The notes under the pieces are model-generated. The model did not search any database. It was not told where the DNA came from and was given only the letters and a program-made list of their open reading frames with translations. DNA of 64,000 nt. Source: G963665495 sp963677785 (lineage in GTDB: Bacteria > Desulfobacterota > Desulfovibrionia > Desulfovibrionales > Desulfovibrionaceae). Location of the stretch: assembly GCA_963677785.2 (NCBI GenBank), contig CAXXDH010000003.1, forward strand, positions 3,782,001-3,846,000. Direction: 5' to 3'. The position numbers and the translations under genes are program-made. Numbering within the stretch: the stretch's first letter is position 1; each line of letters begins with the position of its first letter. This document shows, in pieces, positions 35,401 through 43,055 of the stretch.

Positions 35401-38165
35401 ATTTTCTCCCGTTGCTTCGGCCGCATCCATTCACCCAATTCTGCCACCCCGGGCGGGTCGGATTCGAAAGATTTACCGACGAGAGAGAATTCTGGCTTTT
35501 CGGTCAGTGCAAGAGGCGCTTGCCCCTCCGGTAGGGCCTGCTGTTGCGATAACTGAACAGCGTCAGCTTGCACCGGGCTGGAGAGGTCAAATCCTTGACC
35601 AGGGGGCAGGGCATGGGCTTGTTGCGCTTCGCCAGGGGGGAGAGCTTGTCTGTTCGCCAGTTCCGCAGCACGCCCACGTATCCGATCAGAAAATTCAAAG
35701 TCCTGCGTTCCAGGAGGCAGAGCGGTTTGCTGGGGGATGGAATCAACGTATTGTTGCCATGCCTGTTGCTGTCTCAGCGCTCTGGCGTATTTCCCGGCAA
35801 TGGAGTTGCCCCAGGCTTTTTTGACTTCTGTGTCAGTCATGCCGGGAGCGCGGCGTTCCACCTGCTGCCGTATGGACTTGTGTAGTTGAGCGCCCAGGGC
35901 TTCTACTTCTTCCGGAGAGATGCGGCTTTGTTCTTCAGCTGGTGGGGAGAGCTGCCGCCGGTTCCTGGCATATTCGTTGGCCGTGGGGTCAGGGAAAATT
36001 TCGTCAATCTCTTCGTCCGTGAGAGAGGGGGCCAAGTCGTCAATGCTCTGCTTCACAGACTTCGGGAGCTGTTCGCCAAGCTCTTCAGTGCGCCATGCGA
36101 AGTCAACGGCTTCCTGGCGGGACCGGGTTTCTTGCTGTTGCTGCTGCTCCTTGACCGGGGCTTCCTGGCGTTCCTGGTACTCACGACTGACCGTGTCTTC
36201 GGAATAATCCCATGCCCCCATATTAACGGTCTGCTTCTGCTGGTCTGGAATGGGGACAGACTGTTGTTGCTCTTCTGGCTGCGGGGTTTGTTCGGGGGCC
36301 GGAGAGGGCTCTTGTTGCTGTGCCTGCTCTTCCTCCGGAACACCATATCTCTCCTGGAACTGGTTCCGGATCACGTCAGATTTTGATTCCGGCCACCGCT
36401 GGTGCATCAACTCATGGGCGTACTGATCTTCCGCCGTATCTTGATCGAAGTATTGCAGCACCTGCTCCGGAGTCTCAGCCGAGTTGACAATCTGCTCGAC
36501 TTTGGTACGGGCAGTAGGGGAGAGGTCCGTACCAACCTGGGTAGCGGGCTGGCCTTCTTGTTGAGGGGTATATTCAGCATCAACCGACTTGGGGCTTGCC
36601 GTTGGCGTAGTCCGGTATGGGTTTATAATCGTATTTTTAAATCGAAGCTCTTTCATTCGAGCTTTTTCAATGGGGGTCGGGTTCGGGATTGCTGATAGTC
36701 TAGCATATTCCGCACTGTTATCTCTCTGCGCCTGACGTGCCTCCTCCAGCTCCGCTTCAGTCGGATCGGTGACGACCTGCATGTTTTGGGGGAGGTCGTA
36801 CGCGGGGTCATTTACGTAGAGGCGGTCGAGACCTTGATCGAAGGGCGCTTGTTTGGCCTGCAGGCGTTCAGTGGCCTGTTTGCGGCCTTCTTCGAAGATC
36901 TCTTGTAAACGAGGGTTGGAAAAAACCTTCGGCGCTGGAAGGTTGTCAATCAGTTTGACTTCACCTTCTTTTTCCGGACGGGCTTCGGCGTTTTCACCGG
37001 CCATTGGGTGTTGCTGCTTATCGTTCCGGATTGCAAGGCCAGGGGCCGCCGCTGCTGCACCAATCCCAAAACCTAACAATCCTTCGTATGCAGCCTGGTT
37101 GAGTGTTTCCGGCAGTTCCCTCTTGAATTGGTCAACTCGTTCACTCCATGTTTTATCTGGGGTCTTTGCCCACAACTGAGCCCCAGCTTCAGGAAATTTT
37201 TGAAAAAATTCAGTTACTCCATTCGTTCCGGCGGAAATTCCCAAATCACGTATTTTTCTTACAAAACCATTTGGCTTCCAGACTTTGCCAATTCTTGCCA
37301 AAGAAAGCTGCTCCATAGGGGCTTGAAGCGAGGCGTTCGCCAATCCTGCTGCAATCGCCCGTTCACGCGATACGCCTTGGGCTTCAAGTTCTGCAACCGT
37401 ACCACCGACGATTTCACCGTACATGCCTTCAACCGACGCGGCTGGCCCCAGTAATGCATGCCGGGATAGCTGCACGCCAACTTGGCCTAGCCCTCTGGAA
37501 AGATCTTCAATTACCCCGGAAGACTGCGTATATTTAGAGTCTTGAGCAAATGGGGCTTTTGCCGCTTTCCAATAGGCTTGGTCAAATTGCTTGTTGAACT
37601 CCTGCGTTTTTGGATTCATCTGTTGTTTGCCAGCATGAACCAATCCCGCCCCGGTGGGGTCAACAAACGCCCTCTGGCCTTCGATGCTGTTTCGTATGGA
37701 GTCCTTTGCCCCCTCTACGAATGCTCCGCCAACGCGGGACATGGTCAATTCTGGAGCTGGCTGGAAGTCTATCCTCCGCGATTCCTGTGCCGCAATCTTG
37801 GACTGAATATCTGCGACCTGCTGCGGATCAATGTCATACTCAGCCATGTACATCTGTTCGCGGACCTTGCGTTGCTCGGGCGTTAGGTTGTTATCAGGCT
37901 CAAAACTTGTCGTACGGCCCACCTGGACTTTTGGTCCACCCCCCTGTCTTTGAGCCATGGAGGAGCGCAGGGCAGATGGATCTGTGGCTTTCGACTCCAG
38001 CTTTACAGTTTGCGTCGATGCTTGTCGCTGCTTCGACGCCGGAGCAACTTGCTTCGGAATCAAATCCGCAAACGGATTTTGACTCGGCTTCGGCTGATAA
38101 GCGGCCACAGTCTGCTGCGCAGGCACCTGCTTTTTCGGGATCAGATCGGCAAACGGGTCTTGCAT
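29442..38165 (-). CDS. Giant polyvalent internal virion protein (2907 residues)
   Basis: The N-terminus carries two copies of a NPFADLIPK-like peptide. A Pro/Gln-rich region (about 550-900) follows, then a GGDEF-like domain near 1100 (VIGRDQGDEFEVVWP). A zincin-like motif (LWLHEQVGHHGTR) lies near 1590. A segment near 1780-1900 resembles the barnase/EndoU/colicin/RelE-like nuclease of phage MuF proteins (LTAHQIKELYAALADPVAVM). The C-terminal third, about 2340-2900, is LPD38-like (WTVTGPLNLGFKLASYIRDT). Such multi-domain proteins are carried in podovirus heads and ejected into the host. Assignments are by motif only. The frame is intact over 8.7 kb. Confidence 0.78.
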   Translation of the reverse strand: MQDPFADLIPKKQVPAQQTVAAYQPKPSQNPFADLIPKQVAPASKQRQASTQTVKLESKATDPSALRSSMAQRQGGGPKVQVGRTTSFEPDNNLTPEQRKVREQMYMAEYDIDPQQVADIQSKIAAQESRRIDFQPAPELTMSRVGGAFVEGAKDSIRNSIEGQRAFVDPTGAGLVHAGKQQMNPKTQEFNKQFDQAYWKAAKAPFAQDSKYTQSSGVIEDLSRGLGQVGVQLSRHALLGPAASVEGMYGEIVGGTVAELEAQGVSRERAIAAGLANASLQAPMEQLSLARIGKVWKPNGFVRKIRDLGISAGTNGVTEFFQKFPEAGAQLWAKTPDKTWSERVDQFKRELPETLNQAAYEGLLGFGIGAAAAAPGLAIRNDKQQHPMAGENAEARPEKEGEVKLIDNLPAPKVFSNPRLQEIFEEGRKQATERLQAKQAPFDQGLDRLYVNDPAYDLPQNMQVVTDPTEAELEEARQAQRDNSAEYARLSAIPNPTPIEKARMKELRFKNTIINPYRTTPTASPKSVDAEYTPQQEGQPATQVGTDLSPTARTKVEQIVNSAETPEQVLQYFDQDTAEDQYAHELMHQRWPESKSDVIRNQFQERYGVPEEEQAQQQEPSPAPEQTPQPEEQQQSVPIPDQQKQTVNMGAWDYSEDTVSREYQERQEAPVKEQQQQQETRSRQEAVDFAWRTEELGEQLPKSVKQSIDDLAPSLTDEEIDEIFPDPTANEYARNRRQLSPPAEEQSRISPEEVEALGAQLHKSIRQQVERRAPGMTDTEVKKAWGNSIAGKYARALRQQQAWQQYVDSIPQQTALPPGTQDFEFSDRIRGRAAELANRQALPPGEAQQAHALPPGQGFDLSSPVQADAVQLSQQQALPEGQAPLALTEKPEFSLVGKSFESDPPGVAELGEWMRPKQREKIRKQALKLTPEQAHEKWGNSKTGKYVKALHQWRDGLTHEQQKPERVQPKVYEPQSYHTDNTRTLQEKYAGRNDGITDITDIRARNDRDLSFIPDEATRKRINSRMTDRLLGEHGAVKFEDVAETMQELDRRGIPYVFERSDGGNLGGLNAKYGDVHARADKDLQKVWGEIYAQEAIKYGAVIGRDQGDEFEVVWPNYSKDEVAEIRNDIEQQMRNKAKELGLDTIPHPKRGLNGLPTGALYTNYGLVEGRPGKYRDMSIEADELAEAMKADYNLAKAKENGWDQDENGEFYEKGTDQRPETEHSLGPVEERDSKRPDGTRSEEQYVRGGKRESERSAEKDGDSQRGSLEEQGEPQVLSHSRGEEKDGRRAGIPRAEEERLLNEGAQEENDRRVHQFRTELLPDIADAMSEDIRDNQRIAALDKIYNELHGDNQRLTSQFSREIVDAVKKAKAEKQAAREHQHKLETADRINEKYRTSQAVLGYFRPSGIDPKSLADYEDSSLQQRERFSSFLKNKLKIPVQSGGLQIDEAATELKSLYPELPFSDADGLVDYLQNQVKTKTALKREAREADATVSFSKIEASDISPASKIRKGSTVSQIRSWLSGLQDRANNALPCVVVQHQHELPQSVLDDLERQGGGIIGGTYDPRSNKVYFVADNVRSDAHLATLWLHEQVGHHGTRSKFFEMFGPQWKKRYDLFLDEVFRFADGKKALERLRGVYLKPDGMTTEQYNRLLAEEYYTHEIAEKLSNGQTLTGKAKQLWNRFVTLVRGIVRRAFPDLKINHAEMQQIALRAFHWTMGQTDTQGGIMEPAGAMAAKTEQSKEEKARDYGRRVMEASAKWADVVEKMLKHEIRKRAVLEMGDTPDLLVELGAPNWKLTMRQKTFKKIAGLEPDSRSGHLHELTAHQIKELYAALADPVAVMMPAKNKMEIFVDMLERGNPVLVVLDLNSMEGRIAVNSVSTGFGHENYIGKLLGSAKAGNLVYLDKKIDALKDKSADVKPTESVASRVLQARQSYGKKIKLPGDVVKPLYDDQETSQTAKFRKLPPSGNTLHDQVDKLWERRSGIPKRSISEKVKDAITHARETGIHELTQGLADQFHALKLTDDAYTKEFGEVAPEYSAYIHASLVGAQAERMATLIKHGVPVRGSHGEITLSETGKGLNWAFEPVAKDLDYFLRWLVGERANKLAKEGRENWFKPKEIKLLRSLRNDQNKERYDEALKRMNQIRNGVLDFAQKNGLISEQAKKLWSDDYFYIPFYRINDEKVKGPFKKKGLTGQHGPHRLKGGELPIGDPLENLLQNFSHLIDASVKNHAASLAMDKLEAMDLAGRAPVEFRPVSARAKDFEKGLKDALGADYKGAKLTPVEKAAIGEIFLPRTKRARDIVSVMRNGRPVYYQVHDELALRALTAIGGLDVNNPIVKALAPFKRMLTWTVTGPLNLGFKLASYIRDTVAGSVQSKYIREPFVGPAVSAVKLVLGKNPEIARAMVGGAFFAEGYDVHDQHANAKALRRALKKYGVHENRILDTASKMTNAMGEIWHRANMASENATRLDLYQRALKKTGDPLLAAYEARNLLPFDKRGDWKAAQYLTSTVPFLNARIQGLRRLGQSAIWENRKGFAAGMAAIALSSILLHLHNRDDEEYQKLPDWMKDTCWNFFFNGEHYAIPKPFEVGLFGGTIPERIAEYFLTNGTDEKAAEKLTSRTWWAIHETLAFGPPVPIQWFMEEKANKVDYTGAHIVSPFEKRKAGDQRKPWTSETASVLAKGLDTALDPLDPYMGGLTKDMWLRSPLRMEHTIKTFFGTIGAYSLAAADTVTRQLADFPERPARPWEDTTLAKAMAVSRIYKGNAQEKAGRSQYTEDFYRAFQDLDELYAQIKGYQEYGTNEEKALAVQMIKDNRGLLAYRKYLYKLRRNIGLQRKQVYAAYNNREISAQEKQRQIELATKAQNAIAETGVKIERYYKSNDRGKIQELQNHLREQVNAFNKQRNKQ
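34259..34531 (-). CDS. Nested ORF inside the giant virion gene
   Basis: A 90-codon frame on the same strand but in a different frame from the giant gene, beginning MKKELTSDQRRNIRWG with GGAG six bases before ATG 34531. It encodes a highly charged helical protein (SEEAREKAKEVLKKMETHN). In the overlap the giant frame becomes low-complexity Arg/Glu/Gly/Ser, as expected where a second coding frame constrains it. An ATG at 34543 is an alternative start. Function unknown. Confidence 0.4.
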   Translation of the reverse strand: MKKELTSDQRRNIRWGLSKNATVRDRMEHVAKNSTSEEAREKAKEVLKKMETHNEEVLKSKASLKFFLTPEERKRMEEELESPEQKKKDS

Positions 38166-38167
38166 TT

Positions 38168-39061
38168 TTACAACCCCAGCTTCTTGATATCTTCCGGGCT
38201 CATGCCACTTTCCTTTGCCCGCGCCAGGACTTCGTTTGGATCTGCGCCTTTTTTGAGCGCGTCCTGTGCAAACGATAACAAGTCGCTATTCTGTCCAGCT
38301 TGGGTGCTCTCGGGATAAATCATCTGTGTAGGAGACCGGATATAGTTTACAGTCTGCTGCCCAGGCCGATAGTCCGCGGCTATCGGGTGTTGGTTGTTAT
38401 TCTGCGGCTGATCTCGGTGGTTCGGGGCCAACAGATCAGTAGTGGGCAATAAATCCTCATACGTCGCAACTGGGGTGGTTCCAGGAGGAACTTGCCGCTG
38501 GGGTGTTTGCTGGGTGGACATGTTTCTAAGGTCAATTCTTGCAGGACTGGGCGCTACATCATTTTGCGGATCGCTCCCGCCGCCACCGGACAGGCCAAGC
38601 CCCTGAAAAACGTCGTTGCGAATCTGGGTAAGCTGTTTAGGGTCCACACCTCTGTCCCCGCCCAACGCTGCCGCCCGCTTGGTGACAATATTTTCGGCGT
38701 CGACTTTGTGGGTCCATGCATTTTCTGCCGACTTTTGCTCTCCAGCGAGCTTTTGAATATCCAGTGCCGTTTTGTTTTTGTCTTGATTCGAGAGGTACTT
38801 ACCATGAGCATTTGCCAGTGCCCCACCGTCACCGCCATCGCCCCCGCCGCCCAACGGAGCGGAGGTTTTTGCCCCCTGGTTCCGCAATGCTTGCAGATTC
38901 AGTGCTCCCCGGTTTTGTTCTCTGGCAACGTCCAGCGCGTTGGGCTTCATACGGGTCCCGCCGACCGTTGTCGCTGGCTGCTGGGCGCGGGCGGCTTCTT
39001 CGGCTTGGTTGAGTTTGGCAGCGTGTTTTTCGCGGATTATTTTCTGTAAATTTAAAGACAT
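38168..39061 (-). CDS. Phage virion-associated protein, disordered
   Basis: The 297 residues are rich in Gln, Gly, Ala and Pro with a GGGGDGGDGG tract near 75. The N-terminus is a basic helix (LQKIIREKHAAKLNQAEEAARA in part), and a helical motif EVLARAKESGMSPEDIKKLGL closes the protein. It lies two bases before the giant virion gene and probably forms part of the ejected internal proteins (inference from position). Confidence 0.5.
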   Translation of the reverse strand: MSLNLQKIIREKHAAKLNQAEEAARAQQPATTVGGTRMKPNALDVAREQNRGALNLQALRNQGAKTSAPLGGGGDGGDGGALANAHGKYLSNQDKNKTALDIQKLAGEQKSAENAWTHKVDAENIVTKRAAALGGDRGVDPKQLTQIRNDVFQGLGLSGGGGSDPQNDVAPSPARIDLRNMSTQQTPQRQVPPGTTPVATYEDLLPTTDLLAPNHRDQPQNNNQHPIAADYRPGQQTVNYIRSPTQMIYPESTQAGQNSDLLSFAQDALKKGADPNEVLARAKESGMSPEDIKKLGL

Positions 39062-39072
39062 GTTGGATCTCC

Positions 39073-40962
39073 TTACGCGGTAACGGTTGTCACTTCGGAT
39101 TCACTGTAACTATCGGATACATTACTGGAATCAGATCCGGAGTAACTCAGACCGACATGCATAGCCAAAGCAGTCAAAGCTGCCGTTGCTATATGTGAGG
39201 CCATTTCACCGGAAGCCTGTATAGATTTTGCGAGCAACTCTTTGACCCCAAGCCAAGCCTGAGTGTTATTGTTGGCTTCGCTGATTTTTGCTTCCATGAC
39301 GCCAAGATTTTCTTTGACTTTCTCTGAATAAGCCTGGATCTCAGCGCTGAACAACTTTGTCGTAGCGTCCACTGTGGATGAAAAAGCCCGTTCTTCAACT
39401 TCGAATTGCTTCAGTTTGGCGTCATTCTCAGCCGATGCGGATTCGATCCCAAGTTTCTGACGATCCACTTCGGCAAGCATGGCCGCTTTTTCTGTGTCCC
39501 ACTCTTTGAGTTCCAACTCCCGCTTACTGAGTTGGACATTTGCTTGAGAAGCTATTGCATCAACCTGTGTTTTGAAGGCGCTTGTTTCCGCCTGGAATAA
39601 TTCGACCTGTGTTTTTTGGGCATCAACGAGTTTTCCAAACGCGCTATACTGGGCTTCTATGCCGGAGATTTTGGCAGTGTATGCCTGGATTTCAGCCAGA
39701 TGCGTTTCGAGCTTGGATTTTTCGAGGTCTACCTTTGCGCGTGCGGCTGAAACGGTGGTGTTATACGTGTCGGCCATAACTTTGACCGCATTCCAGCGTG
39801 CCGTATAAATCTCCACCTGCGTTTTCTGCAGGTCGCCACGTACGCGGGCAGCGTCTATCTTTATTTTGTACTGTTCGAGCTTCGACAGCTCGGCCTGTAT
39901 TTTATCTTTGTAAACCTGGGCATCAGCTTGAAACATCTCGATCTTAAGCTTCAGGCCCGAGAGGGTTGCATCAAAAAGCTTGAGTTCGTAATCCGCTTGG
40001 TAGGTCGCAGCATTCAGAGCGCGGCCTGCTGTGCCTTCGTGAAGTTGAACGTAAACGGAAGAGAGGGCCTGAACGATTCCGAATACCGATTGCTGGTCCT
40101 GCCTCACGGCCCTTGTCTGCTCGATAAATGCATCCCGGAGAAGGTCTTCCAGAGACATTGCGTAGGTTGTCTCAATCTCCGTTGCAGCCGCAAACATGGC
40201 GCCAGGCGGGCACATGTGCCCCATGGATCGGAGCTGCATTTCGCGGGCGAGCAGGGCCTTTTCTTTTTCCAGCTCCAGACGTCGTTTGCCCCGGTCAAAA
40301 ATGGCGTCCTCAATCCTGGTCGGGAGCAAACTCTTTTCCGGATCCGCCAGGAGGTCCGCGATGCGTGATTCCAACGCCGACACAACCGTGTTGCTGAACT
40401 CAGTCTCAGTGAACGAGAATGAATTTGACGGGACCGTGTAGCTTATTGTTGGCCGCTCGCCTTCAAATTCAACGTCCTCAGTAGAAGGTGGATCTTCAAC
40501 GAGGATATCCGAGAGAGTCGGTACGTCCGGAATATACTCGTCGTAGTCAGGCTCTTCCGGGACTGTCACCTCTGATAGAGTAGGTGCATCTCCTGGCTGC
40601 GTCGGCCAGTCTACTGATGGTTCCGTCAACTCATTGAGCGTCGGAGAGGCTTTTGAAAAAGTAGGAAAATCAGGAATCGACAAAGAAGCCGACGAGATCG
40701 CCTGTAGTTTATCTGGCAGAGACGCAAGATAAGTGTTAAGTGTCGGCGACGACGGGGCGGTTGGAATATCAGGGGTGTCCGGGGCCGTGGCAGTGCGTTC
40801 CGTGACGTCGCTCAAGTCGATCGACAGTTCTCCCAAAGCGCCCAAATTTGAAATAGCAGTCTCTGCTTTCTCAACCAGTTCTGTGGCCCAGGTTTTTGAC
40901 AGCGAATATTGTGCATTGACGAGATTATATACCGCTTGTCTTGAATCGTCGGTTTTGCTCAT
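39073..40962 (-). CDS. Long coiled-coil phage structural protein
   Basis: The 629-residue protein begins with a helix. A Pro/Thr/Ser-rich stretch (about 60-190, many TPDIPTAPSSPTL-like segments) is followed by a long coiled coil (about 215-590: KLKIEMFQADAQVYKDKIQAE and similar heptads). A Ser-rich tail SDSSNVSDSYSESEV ends it. It has no enzymatic motif. The size, shape and position next to the giant protein suggest a tail needle or internal core component. Confidence 0.6.
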   Translation of the reverse strand: MSKTDDSRQAVYNLVNAQYSLSKTWATELVEKAETAISNLGALGELSIDLSDVTERTATAPDTPDIPTAPSSPTLNTYLASLPDKLQAISSASLSIPDFPTFSKASPTLNELTEPSVDWPTQPGDAPTLSEVTVPEEPDYDEYIPDVPTLSDILVEDPPSTEDVEFEGERPTISYTVPSNSFSFTETEFSNTVVSALESRIADLLADPEKSLLPTRIEDAIFDRGKRRLELEKEKALLAREMQLRSMGHMCPPGAMFAAATEIETTYAMSLEDLLRDAFIEQTRAVRQDQQSVFGIVQALSSVYVQLHEGTAGRALNAATYQADYELKLFDATLSGLKLKIEMFQADAQVYKDKIQAELSKLEQYKIKIDAARVRGDLQKTQVEIYTARWNAVKVMADTYNTTVSAARAKVDLEKSKLETHLAEIQAYTAKISGIEAQYSAFGKLVDAQKTQVELFQAETSAFKTQVDAIASQANVQLSKRELELKEWDTEKAAMLAEVDRQKLGIESASAENDAKLKQFEVEERAFSSTVDATTKLFSAEIQAYSEKVKENLGVMEAKISEANNNTQAWLGVKELLAKSIQASGEMASHIATAALTALAMHVGLSYSGSDSSNVSDSYSESEVTTVTA

Positions 40963-40965
40963 TGG

Positions 40966-42612
40966 TTACTCCTCTTCGCCACTCTCTTCTTCAGCGCCTT
41001 CCACAAAGGGCAGGCCATTGTTTGGGAGCTCTCGGTTGCCGTACATATCATCCGTGTAGTCTTCGTAATCAACATTTTCGTACGGCCTGTCTCCGGGGTC
41101 ACAATGCTCGACGCCGCTATGAAACATTGAGTACGGCACGCACAGATCTCCCATCATGCGATACTCAATATAGCGGACAGCACAGTTGCTCCCCCAGCCT
41201 AATTCTAGAGTCTGTATTTCATCTTCTCCCCAGGCGGCAGGGGCGTTGAATTGAACATAAGGATTATCGACGCTGAGGTTTTCGTAAGTATAGTTTTCTG
41301 TTAGTTCAGAAGATTTTTCTCTGAATATCTCGGAATGGCTGAGCCCGAAATTTGAAGAGACTGTTGCCACCTTACTACCGGGGAGGGGAAAATTGATTGA
41401 TTCAACCGCCTCTTCACCACACATAAATGTTCCGCTAAACGTACCATAGTGATTGCAGTAATCTCCGTATTCAGCACTGCCTTTTTTCCAACGAAATAAT
41501 GAGCACGGCCTACTAAACGGCTGTTGGTTTGATCCATTGCCGTGCGTGTAGGAAAAACTTTCAGTGTACGATGCGGACCATGTACGTTTTAACCATCCTC
41601 CCGCCGGGATAAAGACCCAGGGGATGTACCAGGTTGGCCAGTATGATGTATAACCTTTGTTACAACGCTGGAAGTAAACATAAATTTTGCTGAGTGTCTT
41701 TTCTACATTGTAGATCTCATCCGGCATGGCATCACCGGAACTACTTTGATCATAGCACCATTCAATTTCATGTGAACCAGTCAACTGCATAAGTTGCTGT
41801 TTTTGTTTTACACTACTGATTGGAAACGGGTCTTTGCCGTATTGAATATATGCGGCAGGTAAATTGTACGTATGATAATAAAAACTACTATCAGGCCCGC
41901 AGATTTGCTTGCAACGGTCAGAATCGTATTCAGTGCCATCATCATTGTACGGAATAGCCATGCCTGGGACGATGGCTTGGACTTCTCCCACGTTGTATTG
42001 GCCGGGATTGCCGAAAATTTCAGTTTGGTCTGGACCGCTGGTAGCCAGGTTTACGACATGAGGTCTGTAATTACTTAAATTTCTCAAAATATATAAACGA
42101 GCCCTCATTGTCTCCGGGCACTCAACAATGTATCGATATCCAGACCAATCAATAATCCATTCGTTTGTCTCGCTGTCAAATGCCTCGACAACTTTTCCCG
42201 CAACCGCCCCGTCATAAGCCTCTGGAAAAACATAATCGCTCGTTCTGGGTTCTTTTATTGAGGTTGGGTTATTGAATACGACGTAGATAAGCGGCTTTTC
42301 ACTGTTCAACTTATCAGTCGGAGTAACTATTTCCCCATCTATCCCATACAACACAAATCGAACTCGAGCCGGGACAAACCCTTTCTCGGGAGTTTCCGGC
42401 TCGACTTTTGCCGATGCGACTACCTGATCTTGACCAAATGCGGTACTCGCAACTGCTGAGCCTCCATCAAACGGCAGGTTGGCCTTGCTTTGCCGCAGCC
42501 CGCTCTGTGACACTTTGAACATCTGCTGTTGCGCTTGATGGCCCACTTTCAGCGATTCCATCATGTCGTTGCCAGGAATAATATTGATGCGTGGCGGAGT
42601 AAGATTTTTCAT
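40966..42612 (-). CDS. Phage structural protein, unknown
   Basis: The 548 residues begin MKNLTPPRINIIPGNDMMES. They contain many aromatic and Cys residues in the second half (YTSYWPTWYIPWVFIPAGGWLKRTW in part) and end in an acidic tail EEESGEEE. No family is recognised. The ATG overlaps the previous stop (TAATG) and the coiled-coil gene follows after three bases, so it is co-translated with tail proteins. Confidence 0.5.
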   Translation of the reverse strand: MKNLTPPRINIIPGNDMMESLKVGHQAQQQMFKVSQSGLRQSKANLPFDGGSAVASTAFGQDQVVASAKVEPETPEKGFVPARVRFVLYGIDGEIVTPTDKLNSEKPLIYVVFNNPTSIKEPRTSDYVFPEAYDGAVAGKVVEAFDSETNEWIIDWSGYRYIVECPETMRARLYILRNLSNYRPHVVNLATSGPDQTEIFGNPGQYNVGEVQAIVPGMAIPYNDDGTEYDSDRCKQICGPDSSFYYHTYNLPAAYIQYGKDPFPISSVKQKQQLMQLTGSHEIEWCYDQSSSGDAMPDEIYNVEKTLSKIYVYFQRCNKGYTSYWPTWYIPWVFIPAGGWLKRTWSASYTESFSYTHGNGSNQQPFSRPCSLFRWKKGSAEYGDYCNHYGTFSGTFMCGEEAVESINFPLPGSKVATVSSNFGLSHSEIFREKSSELTENYTYENLSVDNPYVQFNAPAAWGEDEIQTLELGWGSNCAVRYIEYRMMGDLCVPYSMFHSGVEHCDPGDRPYENVDYEDYTDDMYGNRELPNNGLPFVEGAEEESGEEE

Positions 42613-43055
42613 TACCGCCGCCTTTGCGATAAAATGGCCTGGAGTTCAATGGAGTCTAAGGAAAAGTCAGTCTTTCCGGATAACTTAAACGACCATGTTA
42701 CACCGCGTTGATTGGCGCCGAAATTAACAGTTGCGCCAGACTGTCGACCATCTTGGTTGTTGCATTTGACTGTATACGCCTTGGGCTGGCCTTCATCGGC
42801 TTGCGTCTCTATCTGAACATCCCCGTAGACTTCGCCTTGTAGACTTCCGGATCGCAGGCTTTTGACTTGGCCGGTCCCCATATCGAGCTGAGGCCCCTTG
42901 ATTGTCCATTTGACATCGTCTGAACCACCGTACCGATAAAATCCATCAGGGCCGATTGCGTATAGTTCACCATCAACAATAACTGCGGAGGTGATGTTCA
43001 GGCCTTCCCATTGCGTGAGGGCCAAAGACTTAAGGGGGAGACAGAGGCCGATCAT
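42612..43055 (-). CDS. Phage tail-associated protein, unknown
   Basis: The 147-residue beta-rich protein contains AVIVDGELYAIGPDGFYRYGG and a basic C-terminus LSQRRR. It overlaps both neighbours by one to four bases. It is small compared with tail-stabilisation proteins, but the DGELYAIGPDG-type loop recalls propeller blades. Role unknown. Confidence 0.45.
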   Translation of the reverse strand: MIGLCLPLKSLALTQWEGLNITSAVIVDGELYAIGPDGFYRYGGSDDVKWTIKGPQLDMGTGQVKSLRSGSLQGEVYGDVQIETQADEGQPKAYTVKCNNQDGRQSGATVNFGANQRGVTWSFKLSGKTDFSLDSIELQAILSQRRR

